64,000 nt of DNA from Nomia melanderi. Taxonomy: Eukaryota; Arthropoda; Insecta; Hymenoptera; Halictidae. The first letter of the stretch is position 1, and each line of letters starts with the position of its first letter. Made by a program: the position numbers and the translations under genes. Shown here piece after piece: positions 1 to 12,956 of the stretch. The notes below the pieces were generated by a model that worked only from the letters and a program-made list of their open reading frames with translations, was not told where the DNA came from and made no database searches. The stretch is from the NCBI RefSeq assembly GCF_051020985.1, contig NC_135009.1, forward strand, positions 11,602,606 to 11,666,605, written 5' to 3'.

Positions 1-782
1 GGATAGAAACCGTGGCGAAGGATGCAATTCTTCTTATTCCTTTTTCGACGCGCGCGGCTACAATGGCCGGGGCACTGTCTATTTTTCCAAATACGAATCA
101 ATCTCCGTTCGAAAAAATTCGTGTCCTCTCGCGGTAACATCGTAGGACGCGTCGTTCTCTCGGTTTTTGTTTGGCCGAATTTGTTTTTCATTTGTTCGCG
201 GCGATTGTGCGCCGGGACGATCGATATCGCGACGCACGGCCGCGTGCTCCGCGTTCGGAGCAAACAATTTATTTATTCAAACAGAGCGGCCCAGAGAGGA
301 AGAATGGCAACGCCGGTTCCCCCGATCATTTCCTGCTTTCCTTCTCGCGTCGCTTCGAATTTCTCCATTGTTTGCGATCTGTTACGGGCGTTCCGCTATT
401 AATTTTTACTCGATGGAAAAAGTTCAGAATGAAATTCACATCGGCCGGCCGGCGCGCTCATCTTGTCGCGAGATGACGTCAACCGCCACGGAATATCGCT
501 GATCAGCGAACGGTCCCGGTATGTGGGTCAATCAGTTTTCATTCCGTTTAAATTAAATATCAATTTTTCGATTCGTTCTCTTTACGTAGCTCTGCGCTCG
601 AAATACCGAAATATCGACGGTATTTGAACTAATAGGTATAGAAATCGGGAGAGGAATTTTACCTTTAACAACCGAGTAATACTGCGCGCTACGTGTATAT
701 AAAAAGAAGATAAAGTTCGTTCGAAAGGAAGCTCAATGAAAAATTCGTTATTAGCTATCTTACATAGAATTCTCCTTTATCA
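1..782. other. Unique non-coding DNA
   Basis: The first 500 bases are fairly GC-rich and several frames are open, but none shows recognisable protein features. From about 540 the sequence turns AT-rich. No gene supported. Confidence 0.5.
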
Positions 783-1146
783 AACAATTCTTCAAATTAT
801 CCAAACGATATTCAATATTACAATTCCGATAATACTCTACTTAAAAACCATTTCACGAACAGTCTAACGTCATCAGATATTACGACAGTAATAATTTCGA
901 CAATTCTTCAAATTATCCAAACAATATACAATATTACAATAACAATTCCGATAATACTCTACTTCAAGACCATTTCACGAACAGTCTAACGTCATCAGAT
1001 ATTACGACAGTAATAATTTCGACAATTCTTCAAATTATCCAAACAATATACAATATTACAATAACAATTCCGATAATACTCTACTTCAAGACCATTTCAC
1101 GAACAGTCTAACGTCATCAGATATTACGACAGTAATAATTTCGACC
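783..1146. repeat. Tandem repeat, 116-122 bp unit, 3 copies
   Basis: Copies start at about 785, 901 and 1023 (unit start caattcttcaaattatcc). The second and third copies are nearly identical. The first lacks six bases around the central ACAATAAC. Each copy ends in cagtaataatttcga. Confidence 0.93.
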
Positions 1147-1959
1147 AGCTAACTCCAAAAATCACTCCAACAGCATTACTAACTTCTCCCACTCGAGAGT
1201 CCGCATCGAAACTCCGATCACACCTACGGCGAGCCGAAAACGTCTCGAAAGACCATTTCCAAACTCCACAGAGGAACTCCGCGCCGCAACCCGTCCGTTC
1301 GTCCGGGCGTCTCTATATTTCCCAAGATTACCCCGTCCTCTTTCCGATATTACCACTCGATCCTCCGAGGAAGAGGGGCACGTAGCGTATACCCGGCGAA
1401 ACGGACACAATCATCGTCATCCCGCGGCTCGATCACAGCCCCAATCGAGTCGAATCGCGTTTCCGGCGGACAATGGAGACAACGCCGGAGGAGAAAACGT
1501 TTCAGCGGCGCTGAAAAGAGGGCGAGCGGCGCGCTCGGCCCGGTCGGACACCGCCGGCAGGGCGTCGCGATTGAATTCAACCCTCGCGACTCGCCTCGCT
1601 CGCGGGGATCTCGGTTTATCCAAGGGTCTCCATTTCGTCGCTCATATTTGTACATTATGGGAGAGGCGGCAGGGCGAGGAACCGGCGAGCGCGGCGGACA
1701 GAAACGGCGCGGCGAGCTTTTGACGGGGGCTGCGGAGCTTCGGGGCCGCGAGCTTTGATATACGAGCGCGGAACGCGGCTCACGATCTATCCTGTGTGCC
1801 CCGCGCCGCTGATAATCGAACGTTATTGCGTTACCGGACGCCTGAGATCGGACTGGACAGGGCTGTTATCAAACTGCTCGATGGAAAGGAATATTGGAAC
1901 TCGCGAAGAGTTCGATGGCGTTGAATAATAGAGTGCGTATGATCAATCCTTTGCGAATT
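1147..1959. other. GC-rich unique DNA
   Basis: CpG-rich stretch, densest at about 1260-1850. Frames open on the minus strand (1162-1655) are overlapping and of low complexity in Arg/Pro/Ser, as expected from composition. No gene supported. It could be regulatory. Confidence 0.4.
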
Positions 1960-2165
1960 TCTTTTGCATTTTCTCCTCGGTAACTTGGTATCATTGGGAT
2001 TCGTTTGAAATGCAATTTTAAGAAATAGATAGTTTGTGGAGAGCAGTGTAGACGAATCTTCTTATTAATAATATTGAAGGTAATATAATCATGTAATATG
2101 TTTTAGAAATATCTTGACAAAGAAGCACAGCTGTTAATAAAACGACTGACACGCTTTCACGAGAC
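1960..2165. repeat. Dispersed repeat copy (partner at 43575-43760)
   Basis: Shares an extended similarity with 43575-43760, including ttgaaatgca, a block like ttaagaaatagatagtttgt, and attcttctta...aataatattgaa. Present twice in the window in the same orientation. Family unknown to me. Confidence 0.6.
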
Positions 2166-2170
2166 ATAAA

Positions 2171-2405
2171 TTAACCCTTTGCACTCGAGAGGTGACTCGC
2201 CACTTGATTTGATGTAACGAAATTATACAACCTTATAGATAATATTGAAGTTTATGTAATGAATACGTGAAATACTGGAACAGAATATTTTTGTTATTAA
2301 TTTATGTGTACCTATGTTTTCTCGTTACTTTGTTTCAAAGTGTGTCGTCTGTATCTCATCGGGAAAAGTGTATCTAGCGAAGAAGTTTCGATTGCAAAGG
2401 GTTAA
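2171..2405. mobile_element. TTAA-flanked piggyBac-like MITE, 235 bp
   Basis: Begins TTAACCCTTTGCACTCGA and ends in the inverted counterpart (TTCGATTGCAAAGGGTTAA), total 235 bp including both TTAA. The interior has no coding. The left 120 bp resemble the element at 15492-15726 (CGCCACTTGATT and following), which has the same total length. The CCCT...AGGG termini beside TTAA match the known piggyBac target rule; superfamily assignment is inferred from ends and target only. Confidence 0.75.
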
Positions 2406-3570
2406 AGAAAGAAGCTGTTTCATATTAATATGTAATTCTTATTAAAATTGTGACGATTTGGAATATTCATTGTAGTCTAGTGAAACTATATATTCTTTAC
2501 ATCGTTGTTATTTGACATTTTCCAGGTATCGATGACCGATATAATAATAGTATTCGATAATTTCGAACCTCGACAGTCAAAGTATTAATTCTGCAGTGTT
2601 TTATCTTCAATTATTAAACAAATTACACTGATTACTCTACTCACCGAGCACTTTTGCAAACACAGTTCACGAACTGTTTGCGAAATGCTCGTGAATAGCA
2701 ATTTGGTCTCGACCGAAACCGCGGGGACGGTGTGTCACGTGGACACAAGGGAACGAGGAAAAAGGAAACGCGGGAAGAAAAAAATTGGAACGGGGCAGCG
2801 AAATTTCCTATCGACAGAGATTCGATTTTGGGGACGCGTACTCCGGCCTGTGATCATTCGATCGCACCGGTTGTGGTACGGCGTCGGTGGGATGATAATT
2901 GGTCACGTGACGTTTGCCTTTCGGCCTTGCTTCGTGCCACGCGGTTTTCGTCGGGCTGAAATTAACGGGAGGCGGGGTTGATGAACTCGCTGGAGCGATC
3001 TTGTCATAGTTTGATCGAGTTTCTAGTTTGTTCAAGTGGTTTCGTTGTTTGGGCTAATCGGGATGATTGTTCATTTGCGTATTGCTTGGTTCTTCGACGA
3101 AATGAAAACATTTCCAACGTGTTCTTTGTGAGTTTCGCGCGTTGTTTACATTAATTTTGACGTAGAACATTTCATTTTATTTCTAAATATTCCAACATCT
3201 GCAATATATTTTCAAGATAACTTTGACACTAGGAAGTGTATGTATTGAAGTATCTTTAATGAAAGCGCGCTTAAAAAATATTGATATTTATAGCGGGACA
3301 ATGCAAAATAAAAGGAAAAGAAAGAAACAACTCGTGAAATACTATGATTTGATAGAACATTCCTGTTTCATCGTGATGTGAAAAATTAAACAGAGAGATG
3401 TATATTCTTTCGGACAGGTACGCGCGAATCGAATAATCCGCTACTTGCGTCGTCAACAGTTGATATATCGAGTTGAAAGTTCTTTTACAATTTTATATTT
3501 AGAAAATAGTATAAGGAAATTATTTTATGGAATGAGAAACAATTGGTGTTCGAAATGTGAACAATTTAAT
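2406..3570. other. Unique AT-rich DNA with a small GC-rich patch
   Basis: 2685-2990 is GC-richer with overlapping open frames on both strands, none protein-like. The rest is AT-rich and featureless to me. Confidence 0.4.
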
Positions 3571-4095
3571 TGAACAATTTGAACAATTTAGTTGACTGAG
3601 ATATCAAAAATGTCATTTCAGTTTGATATATCAATTGAACAATTTAATTGACTGAGATATCAAAAATATCATTTCAATTTGATATATCAATTGTACAACT
3701 TGAACAATTTAATTGACAGAGATGTCAAAAATACCATTTCAATTTTATATATCAGTTGAACAGTTTAAACAATTTAATTGACAGAGATGTCAAAAATATC
3801 ATTTGAATTTGATATATCAATCGTACAATTTGAACACTTTAATTGATTGAGATATCAAAAATATCATTTCAATTTTATATACCAGTTGAACAGTTTAAAT
3901 AATTTAATTGACAGAGATGTCAAAAATACCATTTCAATTTGATATATCAATTGAACAACTTGAACAATTTAATTGACTGAGATATCAAAAATATCATTTG
4001 AATTTGATACATCAATTGAACAACTTGAACAATTTAATTGTCTGAGATATAAAAGATATTTCAATTTAAATTCGATATATCGATTGTACGAGGAC
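3571..4095. repeat. 65-bp minisatellite, about 8 copies
   Basis: The landmark GACTGAG/GACAGAG occurs at 3594, 3650, 3715, 3780, 3845, 3910, 3975 and 4040, an exact 65-bp period after a first unit of 56. The consensus carries ATTTCAATTTGATATATCAA and GAACAATTTAATTGAC. Units alternate between gagatatc and gagatgtc versions. Confidence 0.95.
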
Positions 4096-7000
4096 GCAAG
4101 GGGCAGGTACATCGGGTCGGAAGGGTTAATGATGACGCACGGCGCAGCCGATGACGGCAGCGTATCGCGGATCATCGTTAACGGCGAGATCTTGCGCGAA
4201 ATTCACGGAAGATAAGCGGGATCGCGGGCCGGTGTCGATTCCGCCGGGGAAGTTTCCCGGCAAACCGAAGTTCACTGCTAATTTCTCGTCCCGCCACATC
4301 TCAAAGTACACTTTAATTACGTTAAACGGGAAGTAAATTACATTAGAATGTCAACGCTCGGGGATGTAATCCTCGCCATCAGCCGGTATCTACCGGCGCG
4401 TCGGTCGACTCCGTTTCACCTCGGTGGCGCCGATATAAGAAAGGATTTAATTAATTACCCGTCCATTAATGAGGTCCGCGACGAATTCTCGTAGCATCCT
4501 GCCACGAGCGAGACGTCCCGGAAAAATACACCGCAGCGTCCGGCAATGTTTTTCCCGTTATTGTTTACCCTCCGTTATTTAATTACTCATTTACCTTAAT
4601 CAAAGATCCATGTTCTTTTGTATTAACGGCCGGCGAGCGTTTGTTGACGAGCGTTCAAGCCCGCGTTCCCGCGGAATTTTCGTTGCCACGGTTTAATTAA
4701 CGTAATGCTGCCCGAACAACGGGGAATATTTTAAACAACGTCACTTGGATCAGGAGTGGCCGGATGCTTTCGACTTCATTTTACGTGCTGGATCAACGTC
4801 GTAATTAATTAATTGAATTCGGTATTTCGGGGAGGGCTTGATTTGCGCGGACGCCACCGGAGGGATATTGTGCTTTTAGAGTTGCATATTATAGAAATAT
4901 AAGAAATCCAATATGCTATTACTAAATACCGTATCAAATACTCTACTAAATATTAGATTAAATACAGCATCAATAAACAATACATCAAGCATACTATCAA
5001 ATCAAAACTAAATACATCGACCAAAATGTAATTTACCTAATATACCTACAAAATTTCCAAAAATTCTTTTGTACAGTTTGCATAATGAAATCCCTGAGAA
5101 GTACGTAATCTAAAAATCTACATTTCCGTGCGACAGGGTATTCAGAAAGGTCGAACGTCGTCGACGTGTCGCGACGCCATTGAATATTTAACAAACATTT
5201 TTCCATCGATCAGGAAGTGCTCGTTATCGCGCTATCAATTTGAAAAACTCCCATTCCTCGGTAACAAGCCGCCAGCCAATATCCGCGGGCACGCCGAGCT
5301 GACAAGTGCTCGCGGATAGCGTTTTCTGGCAGCTTATCCGGACTCCTTGTTTCTCGAATATATCAGGCATTACGCGGGGATCGCGTTTCCGCTGCAATAT
5401 CCGGCTACTTGATCTAAAATTTCTTCCTCCTGTTGCGCGCGCACGCGCCCATTTAAAAAGCGAACGACGTAATCCCCCTCCCTCAAGCTCTTTCCCAGTG
5501 ACGTGCGCGCGTCAGCCTTAAATCCGATCTTACGGGAAATTAGCGAGATTGGCGAGCCGTGGATCCGGCAAAAACGAACTGCGATCGCCGGCTCGCCTGG
5601 GAATCTTGTTCCTCGCTCGTTTTACACGGGCAGCGTGGATCGCGGGCCATTTTTATAGACGGTGTATTAACGCTTGAATATCGCGGAATACATAATGGAC
5701 TTTTCATAGAACAACATTATAGGAGATTAAATGGGAGCATGATGGACGTTTGAATATTAATTAATAAGTAGACACTTGAATATTTTACCATGTATAATAG
5801 AGTTTTTCGAGGAGACTGCTGGAATATTGAATTAAAACGTGAAACCTAGGACTTTCGGTTTAATTATACCATACACCTTTCATTACGATCTCATGGAGAT
5901 TCAAGATACCTTATTCATAAATCCATCTTTGCTTTACTAGGTCATAAAGTAGATTAGAAGTAATAAAGGTTGTATTTAAAACTTGAATGAAAGGTATCTT
6001 ATAATTCCCCTTTCGACTATGCTAGACGAAGCTTTGCTAATAATTCATCAGAAAAATACAAAATCCTGCTATGCGTCTACGTTTACTCTAAACGATTGAC
6101 AGTGTATAATTTTAAATAATGCCGAGCATCAATGCCCAAATCTTACCAAAAATGTAGTATTATAAAATTGATATCAAGAAAACAGCGAACAACGTTTGGA
6201 ATCATGAAATTTAAGTAATAATGTCCATCACGAGTGACGTAAGGCAAGGGATTAAAAGTGTCTCAGTGCTCGATCGTTCAACTTTCCCAGCAGTCGACGA
6301 CCGAAGTCAGTCAGTCCTGTCACGAAGTGCTCACAGGAGTTCATTGAAACGCGTCTGACCCATTTTCCACGTCGCGGTTTCACCGATAACCCCTGTATCT
6401 CCCGGAGACTGGCACGTTCCGAGCCAAAACGCGTTAAGCGTTAACCGGCGTCGCTTCCCCGCGAGCGTGTTCTCGGGACGGGCTCTCCGCCATCTTTGTT
6501 GGCGGCACGTGTGCGTGCGCCGACCATTATGGGCGACTTTTATTTGCACACATACGCCGTTAATGAGCTCCGCTGGATAGAGACCAGGTCTGGGACCCGA
6601 GGTCTGCGGATTAAACTTGGAAATCCCGGTTCGAGCTTCCACTTTTGCGGGAAATCCGGGAATACGGTTTTCGAAATGAATTTCGGCAACATGGCGGTGG
6701 AGCACAATGCGCAGCGCACCGCCGTTCTTATCGGAGAAATACGGTATTTTTCAAGCTAATTAATAATCGAATTCGTCGGGCAATTCATCTGTACGCGGGA
6801 ATAAAATTTCAAACATCCAGTTAATTACAAACTTCATCGGTAACGTTCGTTTTTCGTTGGTCCGTGTTTATCGCGTGCAATGTAATCATATTCGGCGTTT
6901 TCATTGTGATTGTATTATATGAATCAATGGAATATCGAAGTGTTTGTGCTGCGTGGCTCGATTATCGAGGTACGTTGTCGGAAGGGAAACGGTCGAATGT

Positions 7001-7654
7001 TTAATATTAAAATAGCGTTGAAGTGTTAACGTAGCAGCGTTAAAGCAGGCCTCACCATATGCGGTGAATTTCTGTTTGACCAGCTTGTCGCATCGAGAGG
7101 AAAAGAATGACAAAGAATCGGTGAGCTTTCAAAGAGGTGCTAAGCTCTCTGAGGAGTACCGATCGGATCGGAATCGGGGAGCAGAAAGATTGAGCGTGTC
7201 GGATAAAAATTTTATTCGGGGAATTTCCATCGAATAGGATATCGGCGCGGCCCTCGGAATAAAATGTCGGGGCGTGAACTCGCCGGAAGAGGGAAGAGGG
7301 CGAGAAGAGAATGTAAATGAATAATTCCGCCGGCGCGGACGGCGCGGGCGGAGACGAGAGGGCAATTTGTAAAGCGTAGGCGGCGACAAAACAATTGAAA
7401 TACACGCGCGAAGGACACCACGGCCGCGCGAGAGCTTTGATCTGAAGCACGGTTTTCCCGCGCGACGAGATGATGGCAATATGTCGGGAACTGGGTCAAG
7501 TGCAGTTCAGTTACCCTCTAGGACCGTCCTGCAGTCAGCCCGGGAAGCGTTTTCGAAACACAAAGCTTGCTCGATCGAGTGCGGGATTTGTTTGTCGCTG
7601 TTTTGCACGTTGAAGTCGCGTCGTTCGGAAAAAGGAAATAGGAATAGAAGGATT
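4096..7654. other. Mostly unique DNA with several GC-rich islands
   Basis: GC-rich patches at about 4100-4760, 5110-5680, 6270-6720 and 7050-7640 alternate with AT-rich DNA. 4440-4470 holds overlapping TAATTA-type homeodomain core sites (ttaattaattaccc, cattaatga). All open frames here are short, overlapping on both strands and unlike proteins. I see no gene. Confidence 0.4.
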
Positions 7655-7915
7655 TTTATTGTTGGCTTTGTTGTTGGTACTATTATCGCTGTTGTTGCTA
7701 TTACTGTTCTTATTCTTATTGTTGTTATTTGATACTACTACTGTTATTACTGTTTGTGTTAGTACTGTAACTATTATCACTATTAGTATTATTACTATTA
7801 ATATTACTACTATTATTACTTCTATTATTACTCTTACTGTTACTACTACCACTATTACTATAATTACTATCATTAGCCGCAATTCTCCAAACGCCACAAT
7901 ACCAACAAACTAATA
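7655..7915. repeat. Imperfect trinucleotide (TTG/TTA then ACT/ATT) low-complexity tract
   Basis: A run of degenerate triplets, first GTTGTT-type to about 7730, then ACTATTACT-type. Both strands read open as hydrophobic or Asn/Ser-rich peptides, which is a repeat artefact. Confidence 0.9.
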
Positions 7916-8105
7916 TTTCTACTATCATTACATCCGAATTTTCTCTCAACACGGTTCCAACAATCAAATTCATCGTTACCCTACCAAACGACCCCTTACT
8001 CAAACTACTTCCATTCGCCAAACTTCATCTTATCAAATTCTATCGAAATCGACAACGAAAACGTTAGAACCTGTTACCTCAGCAAGACGCGACGTACAAA
8101 ATGTC

Positions 8106-8340
8106 TTAACCCTTAGCAATCCAGATGGTTTTGTAATTTATCAGCAACTGCGAATTTTGATGGTACCTCTAGTGAAAATGAAAAATGCTATAACATCCCT
8201 TCGATCTTTTATTTTCCTTCTCAGCACAAAATTTTGATGTGTGGATAATCTAATAATTTTAGGGTAGTTTCTTTGATTCCTTAAAATATCTGATATTATA
8301 ACTGGTGCAATATTGGAGCCTACAGAGTTCAAAGGGTTAA
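8106..8340 (+). mobile_element. Family-A TTAA MITE, full length, 235 bp
   Basis: Begins TTAACCCTTAGCAATCCAGA, ends TACAGAGTTCAAAGGGTTAA. The body is shared with copies at 17465-17696, 39373-39579 (inverted) and 45092-45332: GGTTTTGTAAT, then GCAACTGC, GAAAATGA, TTTTATTTTCCTT, and GGTGCAATATTG near the right end. No coding capacity. TTAA at both ends. Confidence 0.88.
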
Positions 8341-10565
8341 ATAGTAACATTAAAGCGACGTTCAGCGCGAAATAACAGCGAACGATCGTTCGATAGGATG
8401 TACCTAGTTCGACGGTAGGCAACACGAGCATCGGAACGTATCGAATTACCGTGCACGGGGCGCTCCGACGCGAAGCACACGGGGGCATCGATTGCACAGG
8501 GGTTAGGAGACACCGGCGCGACGCGCACCGGAAACCAGGTCAAAAACGGTTCGGTTAGCCTGTCGAACGATGCATCGCGCTTTTCTCGAAAGCCCTTTGA
8601 AAACACGAGAAGCCATCCCTACGGGAGATACCTGCGTTTCCCTCGGATTTATCGGCGATCCCTGTTGTCCCCCGCTCAACCCCTCTAAATCCGCTCTTCG
8701 ACGATTCCGCCCTCTCTCGACAATTTCCACGGTAACCGTGCAGGATCCGCTGCGCTGTAAGTTGAAGGATCACGGGGTGAACTTCGTTTTATTAATATAA
8801 CAACGTTTTGTTATTATCTCTTATTTATTATACACATTTATCGTCTATATAGTTATGCGTTTCGTTTTGTTATTGTATTTGCTGTCTTCAAGTATCATCG
8901 ATTGAATTTGCAGTTCTCGTTGTGAGATAATTGAAGAGTTCGCTGAGATCTCTTTTAATGCGGGAAAATGAACAATTTTCATTGTATTATTTGTACGGAT
9001 TTGTTATATATTTATGTGTTCTACTTTAGCATTGTACTCGGTTTTTCTGTTGAAGTATTATTGAAGTCCTTATTGCGGGGGAATTGGAGAGTGTAGCTTG
9101 ACGAGCTTAATTCCGTTTCAAGAGAGAACGGGAAAGAGTGTTTTGATAGATGTTCCGTAACTTTTCGTGTTTCACGCGCAGTGTAGTAATTTTAATTAAG
9201 AACGAGACGTTTCCAACGTGACGCGTATTTTCCCTCGCGTTATTACGTCCCGCTTAAGGCTCTATGGAAATCGTTTCTCTTCGGTAGAATGAAATCTTTT
9301 CTAAACAGCTCCATTTTCCCGCAGAATTTCTCGTAATAACTCGGTTACTTTTCTCGCGTCCTCGTTATTTCCGGCACGGTCCTCTGAATTAAATATTCAA
9401 ATTTTTTAACAGGATCGCGGTAGACCGAATTCTTGAAAAAAAATCATCTCCGAAATCGTCGTCGGTTGGAACGCTGTTAATGCCATTCATTAATATTTGA
9501 TATCATTAATTATAAGTTATCAATAATGAATGATGTTTGGGTGCATCACAATTGGTCAATGAATATTTGATGAATTCACTGAATAATTAATTAATCCGTA
9601 AGGTAGTTTCTCGAGTGAATAATTAATTCACCGAATGATCAGCGATAAAATAATTCCCAGAAGTTTCAGTGATTTTCGCGGCTGTTACGCTTCTCGTCCG
9701 GCGCGCCGCTCCGTTTATGTGTATATATGTGCACGTATACGGTCGACGGAGTGCGCCAGGAGACGGTGGCAACAGCAACGCCGGAGATTAGTCGAGATTG
9801 TGGTTCGCCAGCGGCACTTTCTCACGTTACCGGCGTTTATTACGGGCCGCACGGTAAATAGTTAATTCATTAATGTGAATAACGCGTCCCGTGCCGCAAG
9901 CGAACCTAACCATAATAATTGTGTAATAAATCCGTTCGGTCTGTGCCGTCTTTATCCCTCGCGCCTTTCGTTCCTCCTGACTCGACTTTATCCAAATTAA
10001 AACTCCAACGGGGATTAAAGAAAAATGCTGTTAACTTATCCCTGCCACCAATCAGTGGGCTGTTCGTGCTCTTGGAAAATTACGGTGTCGCGTGAGACCG
10101 TATAACACGAAACTTTGAAGTGACAACATGTGTCTTAAAAAGGGAAACTATATGAACGAAATTATCGCGCCTTAAAAAGTCGCAAATCAATTTCAATTCT
10201 TCTATATTCCGATGTAACTGTAAACTGAAAATGATATAACCTTCTCTTAACCTCATTCCAATTGAAACAAAGTCTGATCTCGTTAATTAATTCTACTAGA
10301 AAATCGAATCGTTCGATCGTCCAGTTATCTAGATCATAAAATCTACTGATATTTCCGTGAATGCAAAAAGACTATAGCGATTCTCTACAAAATCGAACAC
10401 AATACTATAAAGAACTTAAATTCTAGCTTCTCCAACATCGGATCATCAAAAAAGATATTTAACACGTCGAATGCTGCACGATTTCATAGAGAAAAACGCA
10501 CAAAATGGAAAAAAGATACTATTGAATCATTTAATTAAATTGTGTTATTATCGCACGCTGATCCT
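8341..10565. other. Unique DNA, GC-rich then AT-rich
   Basis: 8340-8790 is GC-rich, and its overlapping open frames do not look like protein. 8800-9620 is AT-rich. 9630-10000 contains a GC patch followed by homeodomain-like cores. Nothing coding supported. Confidence 0.4.
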
Positions 10566-10630
10566 GCCCGATGTCACCGCATTCGGTATTATTTATAATA
10601 TAGAAATGTCAAATAATTGTCGTTCAATTG
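10566..10630 (-). repeat. Diverged copy of a dispersed repeat (family D)
   Basis: The inverse complement resembles 39211-39290, 39681-39760 and 41001-41078: a block reading CATTCGGTATTATTTATAAT followed by ATAGAAATGTCAAATAATTGTCG. Confidence 0.5.
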
Positions 10631-11321
10631 AATGAACTATAGTAATTTGATTTGGTTGGGGGTGACACCCATGACTTAAACGTGTTAAAAACATGTTCCC
10701 TCGTCCCATGAAAGAGTCCTCCGAATCTTTCGCAAGAGAGAGGAAGACTAGCAGGACCGGCTCGCCAAAATCTCCCGTATTTCGAGAGAAACTTCGGAAT
10801 GCCGGCCGCCTATCGTCGAACACGCGGTCTCGTCAGAAGCTGCGGATTCCGTTGGACGAACAAGGACGCCGGATACACGGGTATATAATCGGCTTACACG
10901 AAGGCAGCCTGACGAGCCCGTGAACGGACGGGCAGACTTGATCCCCAAAGCCTCGATACCTCCAAAGCCCCGATATAACTCCCAGCGCCGCCCCCGCCCC
11001 TCAGGACGAAGCCAAACCCCCGCGAGTCCCATCCAGAATGCAACCGCGTTGATACGCGTTCGAATTTCCCGCGCGCGGACGGCGGCCCGTAAACATGGCG
11101 CGCGACATTAACACATTGCACGCTGGTGGAATGAGTCGCTCAGAAGTTAATGCGGTTAAATCGAGGAAAGGAAAATTGAGAAGCTATAAAAAGAAGCGTT
11201 TTATGATTTAAAAAGCATGAAGAAATGTGTAAATTCTTTGATAATTAGAAAGAATATTATTTATTTCATTAAAATTTACAAAAATTAGAGAATACCCAAG
11301 AATGGATTTAACCGCATTGGC
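10631..11321. other. Unique DNA with a GC-rich island at 10690-11110
   Basis: The open frames on both strands in the island are mirror images of compositional bias. Nothing coding supported. Confidence 0.35.
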
Positions 11322-11530
11322 TTAACCCTTTGCACTGGAACAATAGAATGAAGTGTAGAATGAATGTTGGTACTACAGTTACATAATTTCGAATTTAAAC
11401 TTAAGTTTTGTGTAATACGCAACACATGGAACGTTTAAGCAGAACAGCTGTGTTTCTTGATTTATGTGAGGCTGTGTTAAATGTAAAATAGATCTTCCGT
11501 TTCACGAGAATGTAATGAACATTTGCAACG
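11322..11530 (+). mobile_element. Probable decayed TTAACCC element, right end not found
   Basis: Begins TTAACCCTTTGCACTGGA. The following sequence loosely resembles the 235-bp elements at 2171 and 15492 (AATTTCGAATTTAAAC, TTTTGTGTAATACGCAACAC). No matching CAAAGGGTTAA end is seen, so the boundary is approximate. Confidence 0.4.
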
Positions 11531-12447
11531 AGAAGTATTCTCGTTTGTTATGTCATATACCGTAAATCAATTATATTCCTTTTCGTAGAATTTTCAGAAC
11601 CTTTTGTTCTAATGAAGGTGAAATTAACGTTAGTTCTAATAAAACAGTATAATCGCGACGGTTATTAACACGAATGTTAACGTAACATATCATGCAGCGA
11701 TTCGTAGAATCGTGAATCACGAAGGATATAAGTTAGTTATTAACGCAGCGCGACGGGAATATACGGCCGCTCGGAGGAATCTCTGGTAACACGCCGCTTC
11801 CGGCAGAGTTACCCGGCAACCAGATAGCCCGGGTGCAGAGCGCCGTGAAATTTCGTGTCGTAATGAAAAATTGGACGGACGGGCCGAAAACGTTACCGAA
11901 ATAACGTCAGACGTTTACTGCAGACCGGGACAGACGCGACGGTAAACATAAACCACGAAGGGAAGTCCGCTACAATGCGTAATTTCTTTCATGAATTTCG
12001 TTTCATGTAATGGCATTACTGGACAAACTGTTGGTTCTATAACAACGAAAGATAAACTTGAATATCATAATAAAAAAATTGTCTACAGAGGTTTCTGCTT
12101 CCTCCACATTCCGTTGAACAATTTATTTCGTGACATCAAACTTGTATGTCCGTTAAGATTGATAAACGGAAATCGGTCGATTGGAAACTCGAAAATGACG
12201 TTTAAAAGCTATAAAAAATCATTGACCAACAGAAGAACTATTCCAGCTATCGATCTAAATAATCCTACTTTCTTCCTCGAATATTCTCTAACCCAATCAT
12301 ATCTCCATTTTCCTAGCGTCGTTGCTATTATTCCATCTTCTTCAATTTAACTCAGTTTCCTCAAGAGTTTTTTCGAACTCGAGGAAATTACAACAGAATC
12401 TATCAATCAACTATCATCCTACTTCACATTTCCATGTTTCTAATATT
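11531..12447. other. Unique non-coding DNA
   Basis: GC patch at 11740-11960, otherwise AT-rich. The 119-codon frame at 11991-12350 has no recognisable domain. Confidence 0.4.
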
Positions 12448-12603
12448 TCAACCCTTTGGGAACAAATCTCGGCACGCAACGAGCTTTCGTAACTCGAACT
12501 GACACCTGCAAACAGTTTAATTACTCGAATGATAAAGATTGATTCAGCGTTCTTCGGCGAAGGTTTCGAATACTTGGAAAAACCCTCGTCCGCAAAGGGT
12601 TAA
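12448..12603. mobile_element. Short TTAACCC element, 156 bp
   Basis: Starts TCAACCCTTTGGGAACAAA and ends TCGTCCGCAAAGGGTTAA. The left TTAA has decayed to TCAA. The right terminus matches that of the element at 59087-59297. Confidence 0.6.
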
Positions 12604-12956
12604 GCGCGGCCGGTCGTTAATCAATCGTCAGGAGAAAACTTATCAAAAGGGAAGTCAAAGGGAAGAACAGTGGGAGGGGGGTAGGGGTTGGAAGATCATA
12701 TGTGAGATAATACGTTGGGAAGAGAACTAGTAATACCGGTGCGCTTTTGCGCGGAGAGGCGAGACAATGGCGGCCGTGGGCGAGTGTAATCCACGGCCAA
12801 TCTCGCGGGCGCGGTTGTCGCCGTCGGCGACGGTGTTCCGCGCCCGGGACACGTCGAACCTTCCAATATTTCCCGATCTCCTCGACACCCTATCGTCGTC
12901 GCCGATCAAAGCGCGAGGCGCGTCCCGCGGCGGAGACAGGCTCCGCAGAAAGCTTC
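12604..12956. other. Unique GC-rich DNA
   Basis: CpG-rich, with open frames on both strands. No gene supported. Confidence 0.35.

Noticed and set aside
3571..4095. Regular 65-bp repeats considered as a CRISPR array
   Set aside because: The whole 65-bp unit is repeated with no unique spacers, and the genome is eukaryotic.
6628..6642. GGTTCGAGC as a tRNA B box
   Set aside because: No matching A box or foldable acceptor stem in the surrounding 80 bases.
7481..7897. Hydrophobic or Asn-rich open frames on both strands
   Set aside because: They arise from the imperfect trinucleotide tract; a real membrane protein would not be mirrored by an open antisense frame.
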